From assembly GCA_019801415.1 (NCBI GenBank), contig JAHVJD010000004.1, positions 186,001 to 250,000 on the forward strand: 64,000 nt of DNA. Reading direction: 5' to 3'. Below the pieces are notes generated by a model. That model searched no databases. It was not told where the DNA came from and worked only from the letters and a program-made list of their open reading frames with translations. Numbering within the stretch: position 1 is the stretch's first letter; each line of letters starts with the position of its first letter. Positions 34,656 to 44,669 of the stretch are shown in pieces. The DNA comes from Nocardioides marinus. GTDB lineage: Bacteria; Pseudomonadota; Alphaproteobacteria; Rhodobacterales; Rhodobacteraceae. Position numbers and translations under genes: made by a program.

Positions 34656-35359
34656 ATGGGTGATTTGTGGGCAGGGCTGGGGCAGGCATTCTGGCTGCTG
34701 GCGACGCTGGATGCGGATCTGGTGGAGATCACCCTGCGTTCGCTGCGGGTGACGCTGACCGCGCTGGTCATCGCCTGCGCCATCGCGTTGCCGCTGGCGG
34801 CCTTTCTGGCGGTGCGCCGGTTCCGCCTGCGTCGCGCCACCATCGCGGTGCTGAACGCGCTGATGGGGCTGCCGCCGGTGGTGGTGGGGTTGGTTGTCTA
34901 CGTGTTCCTGTCGCGGGCCGGGCCGTTTGGCGTCTTCGGCCTGCTGTTCACGCCGACCGCGATGATCATCGCGCAGGTGATTATCGTGGTGCCCTTGGTG
35001 GCCTCGGTTGCGCATCAGTCCCTGCGTGAGCTGTGGAGCGACTACCACGACCTGCTGATCTCGATGAACGCCACCCAGTTCCAGCGCATCAAGGCGCTCT
35101 TGTGGGACGGGCGGCGGGCCTTGCTGACCGCGGCGCTGGCGGGTTTTGGCCGCGCCATCGGCGAGGTCGGCGCGATCATGGTAGTGGGCGGCAATATCGA
35201 CCATGCGACGCGGGTGCTGACCACGGCGATCGCGCTGGAGACCGGCAAGGGCGAGTTTGCCATGGCGCTGGGTCTGGGATTTGTGCTGATCGCGCTGGCG
35301 GTGGCAGTAAACCTGATGATCCACTGGCTGGGCCGCACCGAGAGCGAGGGGCGCTGGTG

Positions 35360-35360
<1 letters not shown>
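34656..35360 (+). CDS. tupB: tungstate ABC transporter permease
   Basis: 234 residues, five to six transmembrane helices. The cytoplasmic loop GFGRAIGEVGAIMVVGGNI (about 165-183) is the EAA-type coupling motif in the form seen in TupB/ModB relatives. Works with TupC and the binding protein TupA. First gene of tupB-tupC-tupA; the stop overlaps the tupC ATG by one base. No clear ribosome site is seen upstream of the ATG, so the start is less certain. Confidence 0.88.
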
Positions 35361-36066
<706 letters not shown>

Positions 36067-36070
<4 letters not shown>

Positions 36071-36870
36071 AAAAGCTGATTATCGGCGCAGTTGCCTCCT
36101 TGGCGATGGCCTCGGCCGCGCTGGCCGAAGAGATGAAGATGGCGGTGACCACCTCTTTCCACAATTCGGGACTGGCCGAGATCCTGCTGCCGGAAATCAA
36201 GAAAGACCTTGGGCTGGATGTGCAGCTCTTGGTGGTTGGCACCGGCCAGGCGATCCGGCTGGGCGAAGCTGGCGATGTGGACGCGATCCTGGTGCATTCA
36301 AAAACCGCCGAAGAGAAATTCCTCGCGGGTGGCAATGGCACCCACCGGCGCGAGATCATGTACAATGATTTTGTCTTCATCGGCCCCAAGGCGGATCCGG
36401 CTGGCATTGCACAGGCTGCCGATGCCGCCGCTGCCCTGCAGCAGATCGCACAGGCCGAGGCGGCATTTGTCAGCCGTGGCGACGACAGCGGCACCCACAA
36501 GAAAGAGCTGAGCCTGTGGTCCGCTGCCGGTCAGGCGCCGGAGGGTTTTGGTGATTGGTACCGCGCGGTTGGCGCAGGCATGGGCGCAGCGCTGAACACC
36601 GCCGCCGGCATGGATGCCTATATCATGTCGGACCGCGCGAGCTGGCTGAACTTTGGCAACAAGGGCGGTCTGGAACTGCTGTTTGCTGGTGATCCGGTGC
36701 TGTTCAACCAATATGCCTACTTGCCGGTGAACCCGGAAAAGCACCCCCATGTGAAGCATGATCTGGCGATGCAGCTGGAGGGCTGGCTGGTCTCGGACAA
36801 GGCCAAGGAGCTGATCAACGGCTACCAGATCAACGGCGAAACGCTGTTTGTCTTCAACGCCAAGCAGTAA
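36067..36870 (+). CDS. tupA: tungstate-binding periplasmic protein
   Basis: 267 residues. Sec signal peptide (MKKLIIG..., cleavage near ALA-EE, residue 20), then the oxyanion-binding AVTTSFHNSGL, in which the T-T-S-x3-S-G pattern marks TupA, and SRGDDSGTHKKE and MSDRASWL further on. Delivers tungstate to TupBC for tungsten or molybdenum enzymes. It comes last in the operon, whereas the binding protein is usually first. A terminator follows. Confidence 0.92.
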
Positions 36871-36891
36871 ACTCCGCACCAGCGGAGCACG

Positions 36892-36919
36892 GCCCCTGCC
36901 AAGCGGCGGGGGCTTTTTT
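36892..36919 (+). terminator. rho-independent terminator of the tup operon
   Basis: GCCCCTGCC and GGCGGGGGC form a nine-pair stem (one wobble) around AAGC, followed by six T residues, 21 bases after the tupA stop. Confidence 0.92.
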
Positions 36920-36945
36920 GTTGCCAAGGGGGGCTGCGGCAGGCC

Positions 36946-37659
36946 TCAGTCCTCGCCGCCGACGGTCAGGGTGACCCGGTCACCGGCAAACCAGGTTCGG
37001 CCGAACTCGACCGGGGTGCCGTCGGTGTCCGCGCTGATCGAGGTGGTGCGCAGGATTGGCGCGCCCTCGCTGATGCGCAGGTGCAGCGCCTGCGTGGCGG
37101 TGGCCAGCTTGGCGGTGATGCGGGTTTCCAGCCGGGTGTAATCCGCCACGCCGCAGACCTTCAGCGCCGCGGTGATCGAGGCTTCTTCGCGCAAGGCATC
37201 ACAGAGGTCCGGCAACCGCTCCGCCGGGAAGATTGCCTGCGCCAGCGCCACAGGTTGGCCGTCCGCCAGCGACAGCCCGTCATAGACATGCACGGGATCA
37301 CCGGGCGCCAGCCCCAGTGCCTCGGCCTCGCGGACACTGGCCGCACGGGTTTCCAGCATCAACACCTGCTTGGCCGGGGTGCGCCCCTCGCGCGCCAGGT
37401 TCTGGTGAAAGCGCACCCGTTTACCGATCGGATAGTCAGCCGGCTTGGCCGCCACGAAAACGCCCGCACCGCGGCGCGCATGAACGAGGCCCTGCTCGGC
37501 CATCTCGGCCAGGGCGCGGCGCACCGTGTGCCGGTTCACCCCGAAGCGCGCGGACAGCTGTGCTTCGGGCGGTAGCTTGGCACCGGTCTCATAGCGCCCC
37601 TGCGCGATGTCGTCGGTCAGGGCGATGGCAATGGATTTCCAAACGGGGGTGCGGGCCAT
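36946..37659 (-). CDS. phnF: PhnF, GntR/HutC-family regulator of phosphonate genes
   Basis: 237 residues. GntR winged helix at 10-75 (AKLPPEAQLSARFGVNRHTVRRAL), then a HutC/UTRA ligand-binding domain (about 90-235; PVHVYDGLSLADGQPVA, FGRTWFAGDRV). Divergent from phnG with 107 bases between start codons, where an inverted repeat lies. Presumably represses the C-P lyase operon and responds to a phosphonate or a pathway intermediate; PHO-type control cannot be excluded. Confidence 0.92.
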   Translation of the reverse strand: MARTPVWKSIAIALTDDIAQGRYETGAKLPPEAQLSARFGVNRHTVRRALAEMAEQGLVHARRGAGVFVAAKPADYPIGKRVRFHQNLAREGRTPAKQVLMLETRAASVREAEALGLAPGDPVHVYDGLSLADGQPVALAQAIFPAERLPDLCDALREEASITAALKVCGVADYTRLETRITAKLATATQALHLRISEGAPILRTTSISADTDGTPVEFGRTWFAGDRVTLTVGGED

Positions 37660-37715
37660 GTCACGGAACTTTCACAAGACTCAGATTGCGCCGCCCGGGG
37701 CGACTCGGCTAACAT

Positions 37716-37744
37716 TTGTCTAGTTGTATAGTTGATGTAGACAA
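37716..37744. promoter_or_regulatory. candidate PhnF operator
   Basis: TTGTCTA (37716-37722) and TAGACAA (37738-37744) are inverted copies 22 bases apart, two helical turns. Between them TAGTTG is repeated eight bases apart and TATAGT (37727-37732) could serve as a -10 element. The site is 22 bases upstream of the phnG ATG. Confidence 0.6.
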
Positions 37745-37766
37745 CCCGGCCAAGAGGCTTAGACAG

Positions 37767-38219
37767 ATGAACACAGAAATTTCCGCACGGGACCGCAAGG
37801 GCTGGATGAGCCTGCTGGCCAGTGCAGACGAGGCCCGGCTTTCAGAGCTGTGGCAGGGCTTCGGGGCGGATCCCGCCTTTGACTGGCTGCGCGCTCCCGA
37901 GGCGGGCGGCGTCATGGTGCGTGGTCGCATGGGCGGCAGCGGCGCGCCCTTCAACCTGGGCGAGATGACCGTCACCCGCTGCGCGCTGGTGCTGGCGGAT
38001 GGCACAGCGGGCCACGGCTACGTGCAGGGCCGCAGCAAGGCCAAGGCCGAGATCGCCGCGAAGATCGACGCGCTGATGCAGACCTCGGCGGCAGAGGATC
38101 TGCGCGCCGCGGTGCTGGCGCCGCTGGCCGCCGAACAGGCGGCCAGGAAGGAAGCCCGCGCCGCCAAGGCCGCGGCCACCAAGGTCGAATTTTTCACGAT
38201 GGTACGGGGAGAGGACTGA
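37767..38219 (+). CDS. phnG: C-P lyase core subunit PhnG
   Basis: 150 residues, family length. NLGEMTVTRCALVL (about 71-84) and GHGYVQGRSKAKAEIAA (88-104) are PhnG signatures; the C-terminus is Ala/Lys-rich. PhnG, PhnH, PhnI and PhnJ form the C-P lyase core; PhnG helps PhnI put the phosphonate on ribose C1. The stop shares its last base with the phnH ATG. Confidence 0.94.
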   Translation: MNTEISARDRKGWMSLLASADEARLSELWQGFGADPAFDWLRAPEAGGVMVRGRMGGSGAPFNLGEMTVTRCALVLADGTAGHGYVQGRSKAKAEIAAKIDALMQTSAAEDLRAAVLAPLAAEQAARKEARAAKAAATKVEFFTMVRGED

Positions 38220-38803
38220 TGCAGGCACAGGCCCGAAATACGGTCTACGGTGGCGGCTTTGCCAACCCGCCGGTGGACTCGGCGCATGGGTTCCGCGCCG
38301 CGATGAACGCCATGGCGCGCCCCGGCACGATCCAGCGGATCAGTGGTGCCACGCCGCCCGACGGCATCTCGCCTGCGGCTGGCGCGCTGCTGCTGACCCT
38401 GTGTGACCCGGAAACCGGCGTCTATCTGACGCCGGATGTGGACAGCGACGACCTGCGTGGCTGGCTCACCTTTCACACCGGCGCGCCGGTTGTCGCGGCG
38501 GAGCAGGCAGATTTCGCCTTGGGCAGCTGGGCGGCGCTGATGCCGCTGGATCGCTTCCGCATAGGAACCCCGGAATATCCGGACCGGTCGGCAACGCTGA
38601 TCGTCGAGATGCCAGAGCTGGACGCCCCCAACGCACGGCTGCAGGGGCCGGGGATCAAGGACAGCGCTCGCCTGACGCTTCCGGACCTGGAGGAATTTCA
38701 GCACAACGCGATGCTCTATCCGCTGGGCGTCGATTTCTTTTTCACATCGGGTTCGCAGCTGGCGGCGCTGCCGCGCTCGACCAAAGTCACCGCTGGGGAA
38801 TAG
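38219..38803 (+). CDS. phnH: C-P lyase core subunit PhnH
   Basis: 194 residues. FRAAMNAMARPG (about 23-34), LLTLCDPET, and GPGIKDSARL (144-153) with FPLG-like YPLGVDFFF near the C-terminus are typical. PhnH is the PLP-transferase-like structural subunit of the core. TGATG junction with phnG; phnI follows three bases after its stop. Confidence 0.94.
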   Translation: MQAQARNTVYGGGFANPPVDSAHGFRAAMNAMARPGTIQRISGATPPDGISPAAGALLLTLCDPETGVYLTPDVDSDDLRGWLTFHTGAPVVAAEQADFALGSWAALMPLDRFRIGTPEYPDRSATLIVEMPELDAPNARLQGPGIKDSARLTLPDLEEFQHNAMLYPLGVDFFFTSGSQLAALPRSTKVTAGE

Positions 38804-38806
38804 ACC

Positions 38807-39907
38807 ATGTATGTTGCAGTAAAAGGCGGCGAGCAGGCGATCGACAACGCCCATGCCTGGCTGGCCGAGGAGCGCCGCGGCGACACCTCCGTGGCCGAGC
38901 TGAGCCTTGCCCAGATCCGCGAACAATTGGCCCTCGCGGTCAACCGGGTGATGGCAGAGGGCTCGCTCTATGATCCCGATCTCGCCGCGCTGGCGATCAA
39001 GCAGTCGCGCGGCGATCTGATCGAGGCGATCTTCCTGATCCGCGCCTATCGCACCACGCTGCCGCGCTTTGGCTACACGCAGCCGGTGGACACCGGCGCG
39101 ATGGCCTGTGACCGCCGCATCTCGGCCACCTTCAAGGATGCGCCGGGGGGGCAGGTGCTGGGGCCGACATTCGACTACACCCACCGGCTGCTGGACTTCA
39201 AACTGGCCGCCGATGGCGAGGTGCCTGCCGCGCCCGAGGCAGAGCCGCGCCGCGAGCCGACGCCGCATATCACCGAGTTCCTGCAGGGTGAGGACATCAT
39301 CGAGCGTGAGCCCGCCTCGGACGCGGAGCCGGGCGATCTGACCCGCGAGCCGATGGCCTTTCCGGCTGGCCGCGCGGTGCGGCTGCAATCGCTGACGCGC
39401 GGGGATGAGGGTTTCATCCTTGGCATGGCCTATTCGACCCAGCGCGGCTATGCGCGCAACCACGCCTTTGTCGGCGAGCTGCGCATCGGCACCGTGCCGG
39501 TCGAAATGGAGATCCCCGAGCTGGGCTTTGCTATCGAGATCGGCGAGATCGAGCTGACCGAATGCGAGACGGTGAACCAGTTCAAGGGCTCCAAGACCGT
39601 GCCGCCGCAATTCACGCGCGGCTATGGTCTGGTGTTCGGCCAGTCAGAGCGCAAATCCATCGCCATGGCGCTGGTTGACCGGGCCCTGCGCTGGGAAGAG
39701 CTGGGCGAGGACAACGTCGGCGCGGCCGCACAGGACGAGGAATTTGTCCTGAGCCACGCCGACAACATCCAGGCCACCGGCTTCCTCGAGCATATCAAGC
39801 TGCCGCATTACGTCGATTTCCAGTCCGAGCTGGAGCTGGTCCGCAAACTGCGCCGCGAGGCCGCGGAACTGGCGGAAAACCTTGCAGCACAGGAGGCTGC
39901 GGAATGA
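38807..39907 (+). CDS. phnI: C-P lyase core subunit PhnI
   Basis: 366 residues. MYVAVKGGEQAI at the start, RGDLIEAIFLIRAYRTTLPR (about 67-86), GYARNHAF and FLEHIKLPHYVDFQSEL near the end are the family hallmarks. It exchanges adenine of ATP for the phosphonate, forming ribose-1-phosphonate 5-triphosphate. Overlaps phnJ by four bases. Confidence 0.95.
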   Translation: MYVAVKGGEQAIDNAHAWLAEERRGDTSVAELSLAQIREQLALAVNRVMAEGSLYDPDLAALAIKQSRGDLIEAIFLIRAYRTTLPRFGYTQPVDTGAMACDRRISATFKDAPGGQVLGPTFDYTHRLLDFKLAADGEVPAAPEAEPRREPTPHITEFLQGEDIIEREPASDAEPGDLTREPMAFPAGRAVRLQSLTRGDEGFILGMAYSTQRGYARNHAFVGELRIGTVPVEMEIPELGFAIEIGEIELTECETVNQFKGSKTVPPQFTRGYGLVFGQSERKSIAMALVDRALRWEELGEDNVGAAAQDEEFVLSHADNIQATGFLEHIKLPHYVDFQSELELVRKLRREAAELAENLAAQEAAE

Positions 39908-40761
39908 GCGACTACAACTTTGCATACCTGGACGAACAGACCAAGCGGATGATCCGCCGGGCGATCCTCAAAGGCTTGGCGGTGCCGGGCTATCAGGTGC
40001 CTTTCGCCAGCCGCGAGATGCCGATGCCCTATGGCTGGGGCACCGGCGGCGTTCAGGTTTCAGCCGCAACGCTGACGCCGGAAGACACGCTGAAGGTGAT
40101 CGACCAGGGCGCGGATGATACCACCAACGCGGTGTCGATCCGCAAGTTCTTTGAACGCACGGCAGGCGTGGCCACGACGGAGGAAACCGCCAAGGCCAGC
40201 GTTATCCAGACCCGCCACCGCATCCCCGAGGCCGAACTGAGCGAAGATCAGATCCTGGTCTATCAGGTGCCGATCCCGGAGCCGCTGCGCTTTCTGGAAC
40301 CGCGCGAAACTGAGACCCGCAAGATGCACGCCTTGCAGGAATACGGGCTGATGCACGTGAAACTCTATGAGGACATTAGCCAGCACGGCGCCATCGCAAC
40401 CGCCTATGCCTATCCGGTCAAGGTCGAGGGCCGCTATGTGATGGACCCCTCGCCGATCCCGAAGTTCGACAACCCCAAGATGGAAATGGCGGCGATCCAG
40501 CTGTTCGGCGCAGGCCGCGAGCAGCGCATTTATGCGGTGCCGCCCTACACCAAGGTCGTCTCGCTCGATTTCGAGGACTACCCTTTCGAGGCCAGCAAGG
40601 CCGACCACCCCTGTGACCTTTGCGGCGCAGAGGACAGTTATCTGGACGAGGTGATCCTGGATGACGCGGGCAACCGGATGTTTGTCTGCTCTGACACCGA
40701 TTATTGCCGCTCGCGGCGCGAGGCGGGCCACAGCGGCCGCCTGGGAGAGGAGGCAGCGTGA
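39904..40761 (+). CDS. phnJ: C-P lyase radical-SAM subunit PhnJ
   Basis: 285 residues. The unusual cluster motif C-x2-C-x21-C is present at Cys237, Cys240 and Cys262, followed after five residues by Cys268, which corresponds to the Cys that carries the thiyl radical in E. coli. GMP-like YGWGTGG and ETRKMHALQEYG are conserved. It breaks the C-P bond, releasing the alkane and leaving ribose-1,2-cyclic phosphate 5-phosphate. All catalytic cysteines are intact. Confidence 0.96.
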   Translation: MSDYNFAYLDEQTKRMIRRAILKGLAVPGYQVPFASREMPMPYGWGTGGVQVSAATLTPEDTLKVIDQGADDTTNAVSIRKFFERTAGVATTEETAKASVIQTRHRIPEAELSEDQILVYQVPIPEPLRFLEPRETETRKMHALQEYGLMHVKLYEDISQHGAIATAYAYPVKVEGRYVMDPSPIPKFDNPKMEMAAIQLFGAGREQRIYAVPPYTKVVSLDFEDYPFEASKADHPCDLCGAEDSYLDEVILDDAGNRMFVCSDTDYCRSRREAGHSGRLGEEAA

Positions 40762-41531
40762 TGACACCTTTGCTGCAAGTGAAGAACGTCGCCAAGATGT
40801 ATGGCGCGCGGATCGGCTGCACCGACGTCAGCTTTGATCTCTACCCCGGCGAGGTGATGGGCATCGTCGGCGAAAGTGGCTCGGGCAAGTCGACGCTGCT
40901 GAACAGCCTGGCAGGGCATCTGACGCCGGACCGTGGCGAGGTGATCTTTGACACCCGCGCGGACGGGCCGGTGGATACCGTCACCATGTCGGAACCGCAG
41001 CGGCGCATGCTCAGCCGCACCGATTGGGCCTTTGTGCATCAGCATGCCCGCGACGGGCTGCGGATGTCGGTTTCGGCCGGCGGCAACATCGGTGAACGGC
41101 TGATGGCGGTGGGCGACCGGCACTATGGGTCGATCCGCGAACGCGCCGCCGACTGGTTGGGCCGGGTCGAGATCGCCGATAGCCGCATCGATGACCGTCC
41201 CTCGGCCTTCTCCGGCGGCATGCAGCAGCGGCTGCAAATCGCCCGCAACCTGGTGACCGGCCCGCGGCTGGTGTTCATGGATGAACCAACCGGCGGGCTG
41301 GATGTCTCGGTGCAGGCACGGCTGCTCGATCTCTTGCGCGGGCTGGTGCGCGAGATGGGTCTGAGCGCCATCATCGTCACCCATGATCTGGCGGTGGTGC
41401 GGCTGCTGGCGGACCGGCTGATGGTGATGAAAGATGGTCATGTGGTTGAAAGCGGGCTGACCGATCAGGTGCTGGATGACCCCCAGCACGGCTATACCCA
41501 GCTGCTGGTCTCAAGCGTGCTGCAAGTCTGA
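40761..41531 (+). CDS. phnK: PhnK, ABC-type ATPase of the C-P lyase system
   Basis: 256 residues. Walker [10 protein letters not shown] (about 39-47), signature [14 protein letters not shown], Walker [11 protein letters not shown] and a switch His in VTHD. There are no membrane partners in the operon; PhnK is known to bind the PhnJ face of the core complex in E. coli. The ATG shares its first base with the phnJ stop (a GTG one codon earlier also fits). phnL begins 11 bases after its end. Confidence 0.94.
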   Translation: MTPLLQVKNVAKMYGARIGCTDVSFDLYPGEVMGIVGESGSGKSTLLNSLAGHLTPDRGEVIFDTRADGPVDTVTMSEPQRRMLSRTDWAFVHQHARDGLRMSVSAGGNIGERLMAVGDRHYGSIRERAADWLGRVEIADSRIDDRPSAFSGGMQQRLQIARNLVTGPRLVFMDEPTGGLDVSVQARLLDLLRGLVREMGLSAIIVTHDLAVVRLLADRLMVMKDGHVVESGLTDQVLDDPQHGYTQLLVSSVLQV

Positions 41532-41541
41532 GGGTGATGAG

Positions 41542-42225
41542 ATGATTGAACTGAACAACGTCAGCAAGAGCTTCACCCTGCACAATCAGGGCAGCGCGGT
41601 GATCCCGGTGATGGAGGGCGCCAGCCTGAGCGTCAAACCCGGCGAATGCGTCGGCCTGATCGGCGCCTCGGGGGCGGGGAAATCCACACTGATGCGGGTG
41701 ATCTACGGCAACTACCTGGCAGCCTCCGGCAGCGTCATGGTTGGTGGCACCGACGTGGCGACGGCGGAGCCGCGCGAGATCCTTGAGCTGCGCCGTCACA
41801 CGCTGGGCTATGTCAGCCAGTTCCTGCGGGTGGTGCCGCGGGTTGCGACGCTGGACGTGGTGGCGGAGCCGCTGCTGGCGGTGGGCACACCAGTGGATGC
41901 CGCGCGTGACAAGGCCGCATCCTTGCTGGCGCAGCTGAACATTCCCGAGCGGCTCTGGGGGCTCAGCCCCACCACTTTCTCGGGCGGTGAGCAGCAGCGG
42001 GTCAACATCGCCCGCGGCTTTGCCCACGACTACCCGGCGCTGCTGCTGGATGAACCCACCGCCAGCCTGGACGCGCAGAACCGCGCCACGGTGCTGGAGC
42101 TGATCACAGGCGCCAAGGCGCGCGGCGCGGCGATTGTCGGCATCTTCCATGACGAGGCCGCCCGCGAACAGGTTTGCGACCGTTTCATCGATGTCTCGGC
42201 CTTCACCCCGCGGAGTGCGGCATGA
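41542..42225 (+). CDS. phnL: PhnL, second ABC-type ATPase of the C-P lyase system
   Basis: 227 residues. Walker [10 protein letters not shown] (about 40-48), Q-loop [11 protein letters not shown], signature [14 protein letters not shown], Walker [12 protein letters not shown], and FHD at the switch position. The wording [12 protein letters not shown] is typical of PhnL. It stacks on PhnK and is needed for C-P lyase activity in vivo. Overlaps phnN by four bases. Confidence 0.94.
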   Translation: MIELNNVSKSFTLHNQGSAVIPVMEGASLSVKPGECVGLIGASGAGKSTLMRVIYGNYLAASGSVMVGGTDVATAEPREILELRRHTLGYVSQFLRVVPRVATLDVVAEPLLAVGTPVDAARDKAASLLAQLNIPERLWGLSPTTFSGGEQQRVNIARGFAHDYPALLLDEPTASLDAQNRATVLELITGAKARGAAIVGIFHDEAAREQVCDRFIDVSAFTPRSAA

Positions 42226-42782
42226 CCGGCCCCGCGTCAAAAGGCCCGGTGATCGCCGTGGTTGGCCCCTCGGGCGTGGGCAAGGACAGCCTGATGTCGG
42301 CGCTTGCGGTGTCGGGGCCGGGGCTGCGGATCATGCGGCGGGTCATCACCCGCGCGCCAGAGGCGGGCGGTGAGGACTACCAGCCGGTGAGCGAGCCGGA
42401 GTTCTCCGCCCTGGCAGAGAATGGCGTCTTTGCCCTGCACTGGCGGGCTCATGGGCTGCACTACGGTATTCCGCGCGACATTGAAACGCTGCGTGAGGGC
42501 GCAGGCGGGGTGCTGGTCAACCTGTCACGGGCTGTGCTGCTCGAAGCACAGGAGGTGTTCGGCGATCTGATCGTGCTCTCGGTCACCGCCCGGCCCGAGG
42601 TGCTGGCACAACGCTTGATTGCCCGTGGGCGCGAGGATGCGCAGGAGGTCGAACGCCGATTGGCCCGCTCCGGCAACCCGCTGCCGCAGGGGCTGGCGCG
42701 GGTGCATGAAATTGACAACAGCGGCGCGCTCAGCGCCGCGGTGCAGGCGGCGCTGAAAGCGCTTCAGCCGCTGAGGGCGTAG
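42222..42782 (+). CDS. phnN: ribose 1,5-bisphosphate phosphokinase
   Basis: 186 residues, guanylate-kinase-like P-loop protein: Walker [10 protein letters not shown] (about 15-23), [15 protein letters not shown] (38-52), and [12 protein letters not shown]. PhnN makes PRPP from ribose 1,5-bisphosphate, the last step of the C-P lyase route. That substrate has to be produced by a cyclic phosphodiesterase, but no phnP is in the locus. Its last 19 bases overlap the convergent DUF1045 gene. Confidence 0.94.
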   Translation: MTGPASKGPVIAVVGPSGVGKDSLMSALAVSGPGLRIMRRVITRAPEAGGEDYQPVSEPEFSALAENGVFALHWRAHGLHYGIPRDIETLREGAGGVLVNLSRAVLLEAQEVFGDLIVLSVTARPEVLAQRLIARGREDAQEVERRLARSGNPLPQGLARVHEIDNSGALSAAVQAALKALQPLRA

Positions 42783-43447
42783 CGATGGATCAGGTGAAAC
42801 CGCCCGTCCTCAGCCTCGCCCATCAGCGCCAGATCGCGGATTTCGAACGGTTCGGGCAACAGCGGCAGCAGGTGGCTGGCCAGCGCGTCCTCGACCAAGG
42901 GCAGCTGCGGCTTCGGCAGCTTACCGGTCAGGGTGATGTGAAAGCGGAACTGGCCCAACACGTAAGGGTAGCCCCAGCGGCTCAGGTTCTCGTCCTGCTC
43001 GGCGCTCAGCCCGGCCGCGCGGCGGCGGGTCAGCTCAGCCTCGGGGGCAGGGGCGCGGAATGGATCAAGGTCTCGCACGCAGGCCGAGGCCAGCGCATTC
43101 AGCGCCGTCTCATCCCCGACCGGGCGCAGCGCCAGGAACCGACCCAGCCGCGCAAGCTGCAGTCCGTCCAGCGTGACGGGCTGCTGGCGCGCGGCCAGCG
43201 CGGCGCAGGCGTCCTCCAGCGCGGCCTGGGTCTGCCCCTTGGCCAGCCGCATCGGTGGCTTCATCGTCGCATGCAGCCCGTATTTGCGCGGCACCGCGGT
43301 GATTTCTGCAACATCCAGCCCGGCGATGTCGGGATGGGGCAGCTCTGCCCCCGTTTCCATGTCCCAGCCCAGCCAGCTGGCGGCAAACCGGCTCCAATCC
43401 GCCGTCGCGGGCGGAGCATAATAGATCGCGTATCGCGTGAATGTCAC
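42764..43447 (-). CDS. DUF1045 2H-phosphoesterase-like protein of phosphonate loci
   Basis: 227 residues. Two H-x-T motifs, His59-Ala-Thr61 in GLHATMKPP and His170-Ile-Thr172 in FHITLTGKL, are spaced as in the 2H phosphoesterase (LigT/CPDase) fold. DUF1045 proteins are found with C-P lyase genes but have no agreed function. The gene is on the opposite strand between phnN and phnM and diverges from phnM (50 bases between starts). Since phnP is missing, it could open the cyclic phosphate made by PhnJ; this is a hypothesis from fold and context. Confidence 0.85.
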   Translation of the reverse strand: MTFTRYAIYYAPPATADWSRFAASWLGWDMETGAELPHPDIAGLDVAEITAVPRKYGLHATMKPPMRLAKGQTQAALEDACAALAARQQPVTLDGLQLARLGRFLALRPVGDETALNALASACVRDLDPFRAPAPEAELTRRRAAGLSAEQDENLSRWGYPYVLGQFRFHITLTGKLPKPQLPLVEDALASHLLPLLPEPFEIRDLALMGEAEDGRFHLIHRYALSG

Positions 43448-43497
43448 ATTGGCCTCCTAAACGTGGCCTTCCATAGCTCGAAAGATGTGAAGTTCAG

Positions 43498-44640
43498 ATG
43501 ACAGAAGAGTTGATTCTTGCCAATGCCACCCTGGTGCTGCCCGGCGAAACCCGCACCGGCAGCGTGAAAGTCGTGGATGGCGCCATTGCCGATATCTCCG
43601 ATGGGACTGCCGTGCCCGCAGGCGCGGTCGATTGCGGCGGCGACTGCATCTGCCCCGGTCTGGTCGAGCTGCACACCGACAATCTGGAACGCCACATCCA
43701 GCCGCGCCCCAGCGTCGACTGGCCCCATGCCAGCGCCATCATCGCCCATGATGCGGAACTGGCGGGCACCGGCATCACCACCGTGTTTGACGCCATGCGC
43801 GTCGGCTCGATCAAGCGCAAGGAAAGCCGCTATGGCGCCTACGCCCGGCAGCTGGCCAGCGAACTGCTGGAGCTGCGCGGCCAGAACGCGCTGAAAATCT
43901 CGCATTTCCTGCATCTGCGGGCCGAAGTCTGTTCCGACTCGCTGGTGGAAGAGCTGAACGAGTTCGGCGAGGCGGACCGGGTCGGGCTGGTCTCGCTGAT
44001 GGACCACACGCCGGGCCAGCGGCAGTTTCGCGACATCTCCAAGCTTGAGGCCTATGTGAAGGGCAAGCACGGGTTCGATGACGCGGGCTTTCAGGCCCAT
44101 GTGGCGCACCTGAAATCGCTGCGCGACACCTACGGTGATCTGCACGAGGCCGAGGCGGTAAAGGCTGCGCGGCGCTTTGGGGCGGTGCTGGCCAGCCATG
44201 ACGACACCACAGCGGAGCAGGTCGCGGTTTCGGCGGGTCACGGCATCCAGCTGGCGGAGTTTCCCACCACGGTGGAAGCGGCGCGGGCCTGCCATGCCCA
44301 TGGCATCAAGGTGATGATGGGCGCGCCAAACCTGATCCGCGGCGGCTCGCACTCCGGCAATGTCGCAGCGCATGAGCTGGCAGAGCTGGAGCTTCTGGAC
44401 ATCATCTCATCCGACTATGTGCCGGCTGCGCTCTTGGTGTCGGCGGTGCGGCTGGGCGAGCTGTGGGGCGATATGGCCCGCGGCCTCGGCACCGTGACCC
44501 ATGCGCCCGCCGATGCGGTGGCGCTGGCAGACCGCGGGCGGCTGGAGATCGGCAAGCGGGCCGACCTGATCCGTTTCCGGCTGATCGGTGGCGCGCCGGT
44601 GCTGCGCGGTGTCTGGTCCCGCGGACAGCGGGTGGCCTGA
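43498..44640 (+). CDS. phnM: alpha-D-ribose 1-methylphosphonate 5-triphosphate diphosphatase
   Basis: 380 residues, amidohydrolase fold. CPGLVELHTDNLERH (about 51-65) holds the first metal ligand region in the PhnM form H-T-D, followed by HDAELAGTGITTVFDA, LVSLMDHTPGQRQF and SSDYVPAALL. Removes pyrophosphate from the nucleotide-like phosphonate before PhnJ acts. Separated from the phnG-N operon by the antisense DUF1045 gene, so it needs its own promoter in the 50-base divergent gap. Its stop codon lies in a palindrome. Confidence 0.94.
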   Translation: MTEELILANATLVLPGETRTGSVKVVDGAIADISDGTAVPAGAVDCGGDCICPGLVELHTDNLERHIQPRPSVDWPHASAIIAHDAELAGTGITTVFDAMRVGSIKRKESRYGAYARQLASELLELRGQNALKISHFLHLRAEVCSDSLVEELNEFGEADRVGLVSLMDHTPGQRQFRDISKLEAYVKGKHGFDDAGFQAHVAHLKSLRDTYGDLHEAEAVKAARRFGAVLASHDDTTAEQVAVSAGHGIQLAEFPTTVEAARACHAHGIKVMMGAPNLIRGGSHSGNVAAHELAELELLDIISSDYVPAALLVSAVRLGELWGDMARGLGTVTHAPADAVALADRGRLEIGKRADLIRFRLIGGAPVLRGVWSRGQRVA

Positions 44641-44661
44641 CGGCGCGGGCGCGCGCCGTCA
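44638..44661. terminator. perfect hairpin between convergent phnM and the glycan operon
   Basis: TGACGGCGCG and CGCGCCGTCA form a perfect 10-bp stem with a GGCG loop, starting on the phnM stop codon and ending nine bases from the end of the minus-strand operon. No T run on either side, so it may act as a barrier or RNA stabiliser rather than a classical terminator. Confidence 0.5.
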
Positions 44662-44669
44662 GCAGGCAG

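Noticed and set aside
44638-44661. Inverted repeat as an insertion-site scar
   Set aside because: It is a simple perfect hairpin on the phnM stop codon, with no target duplication or remnant sequence nearby.
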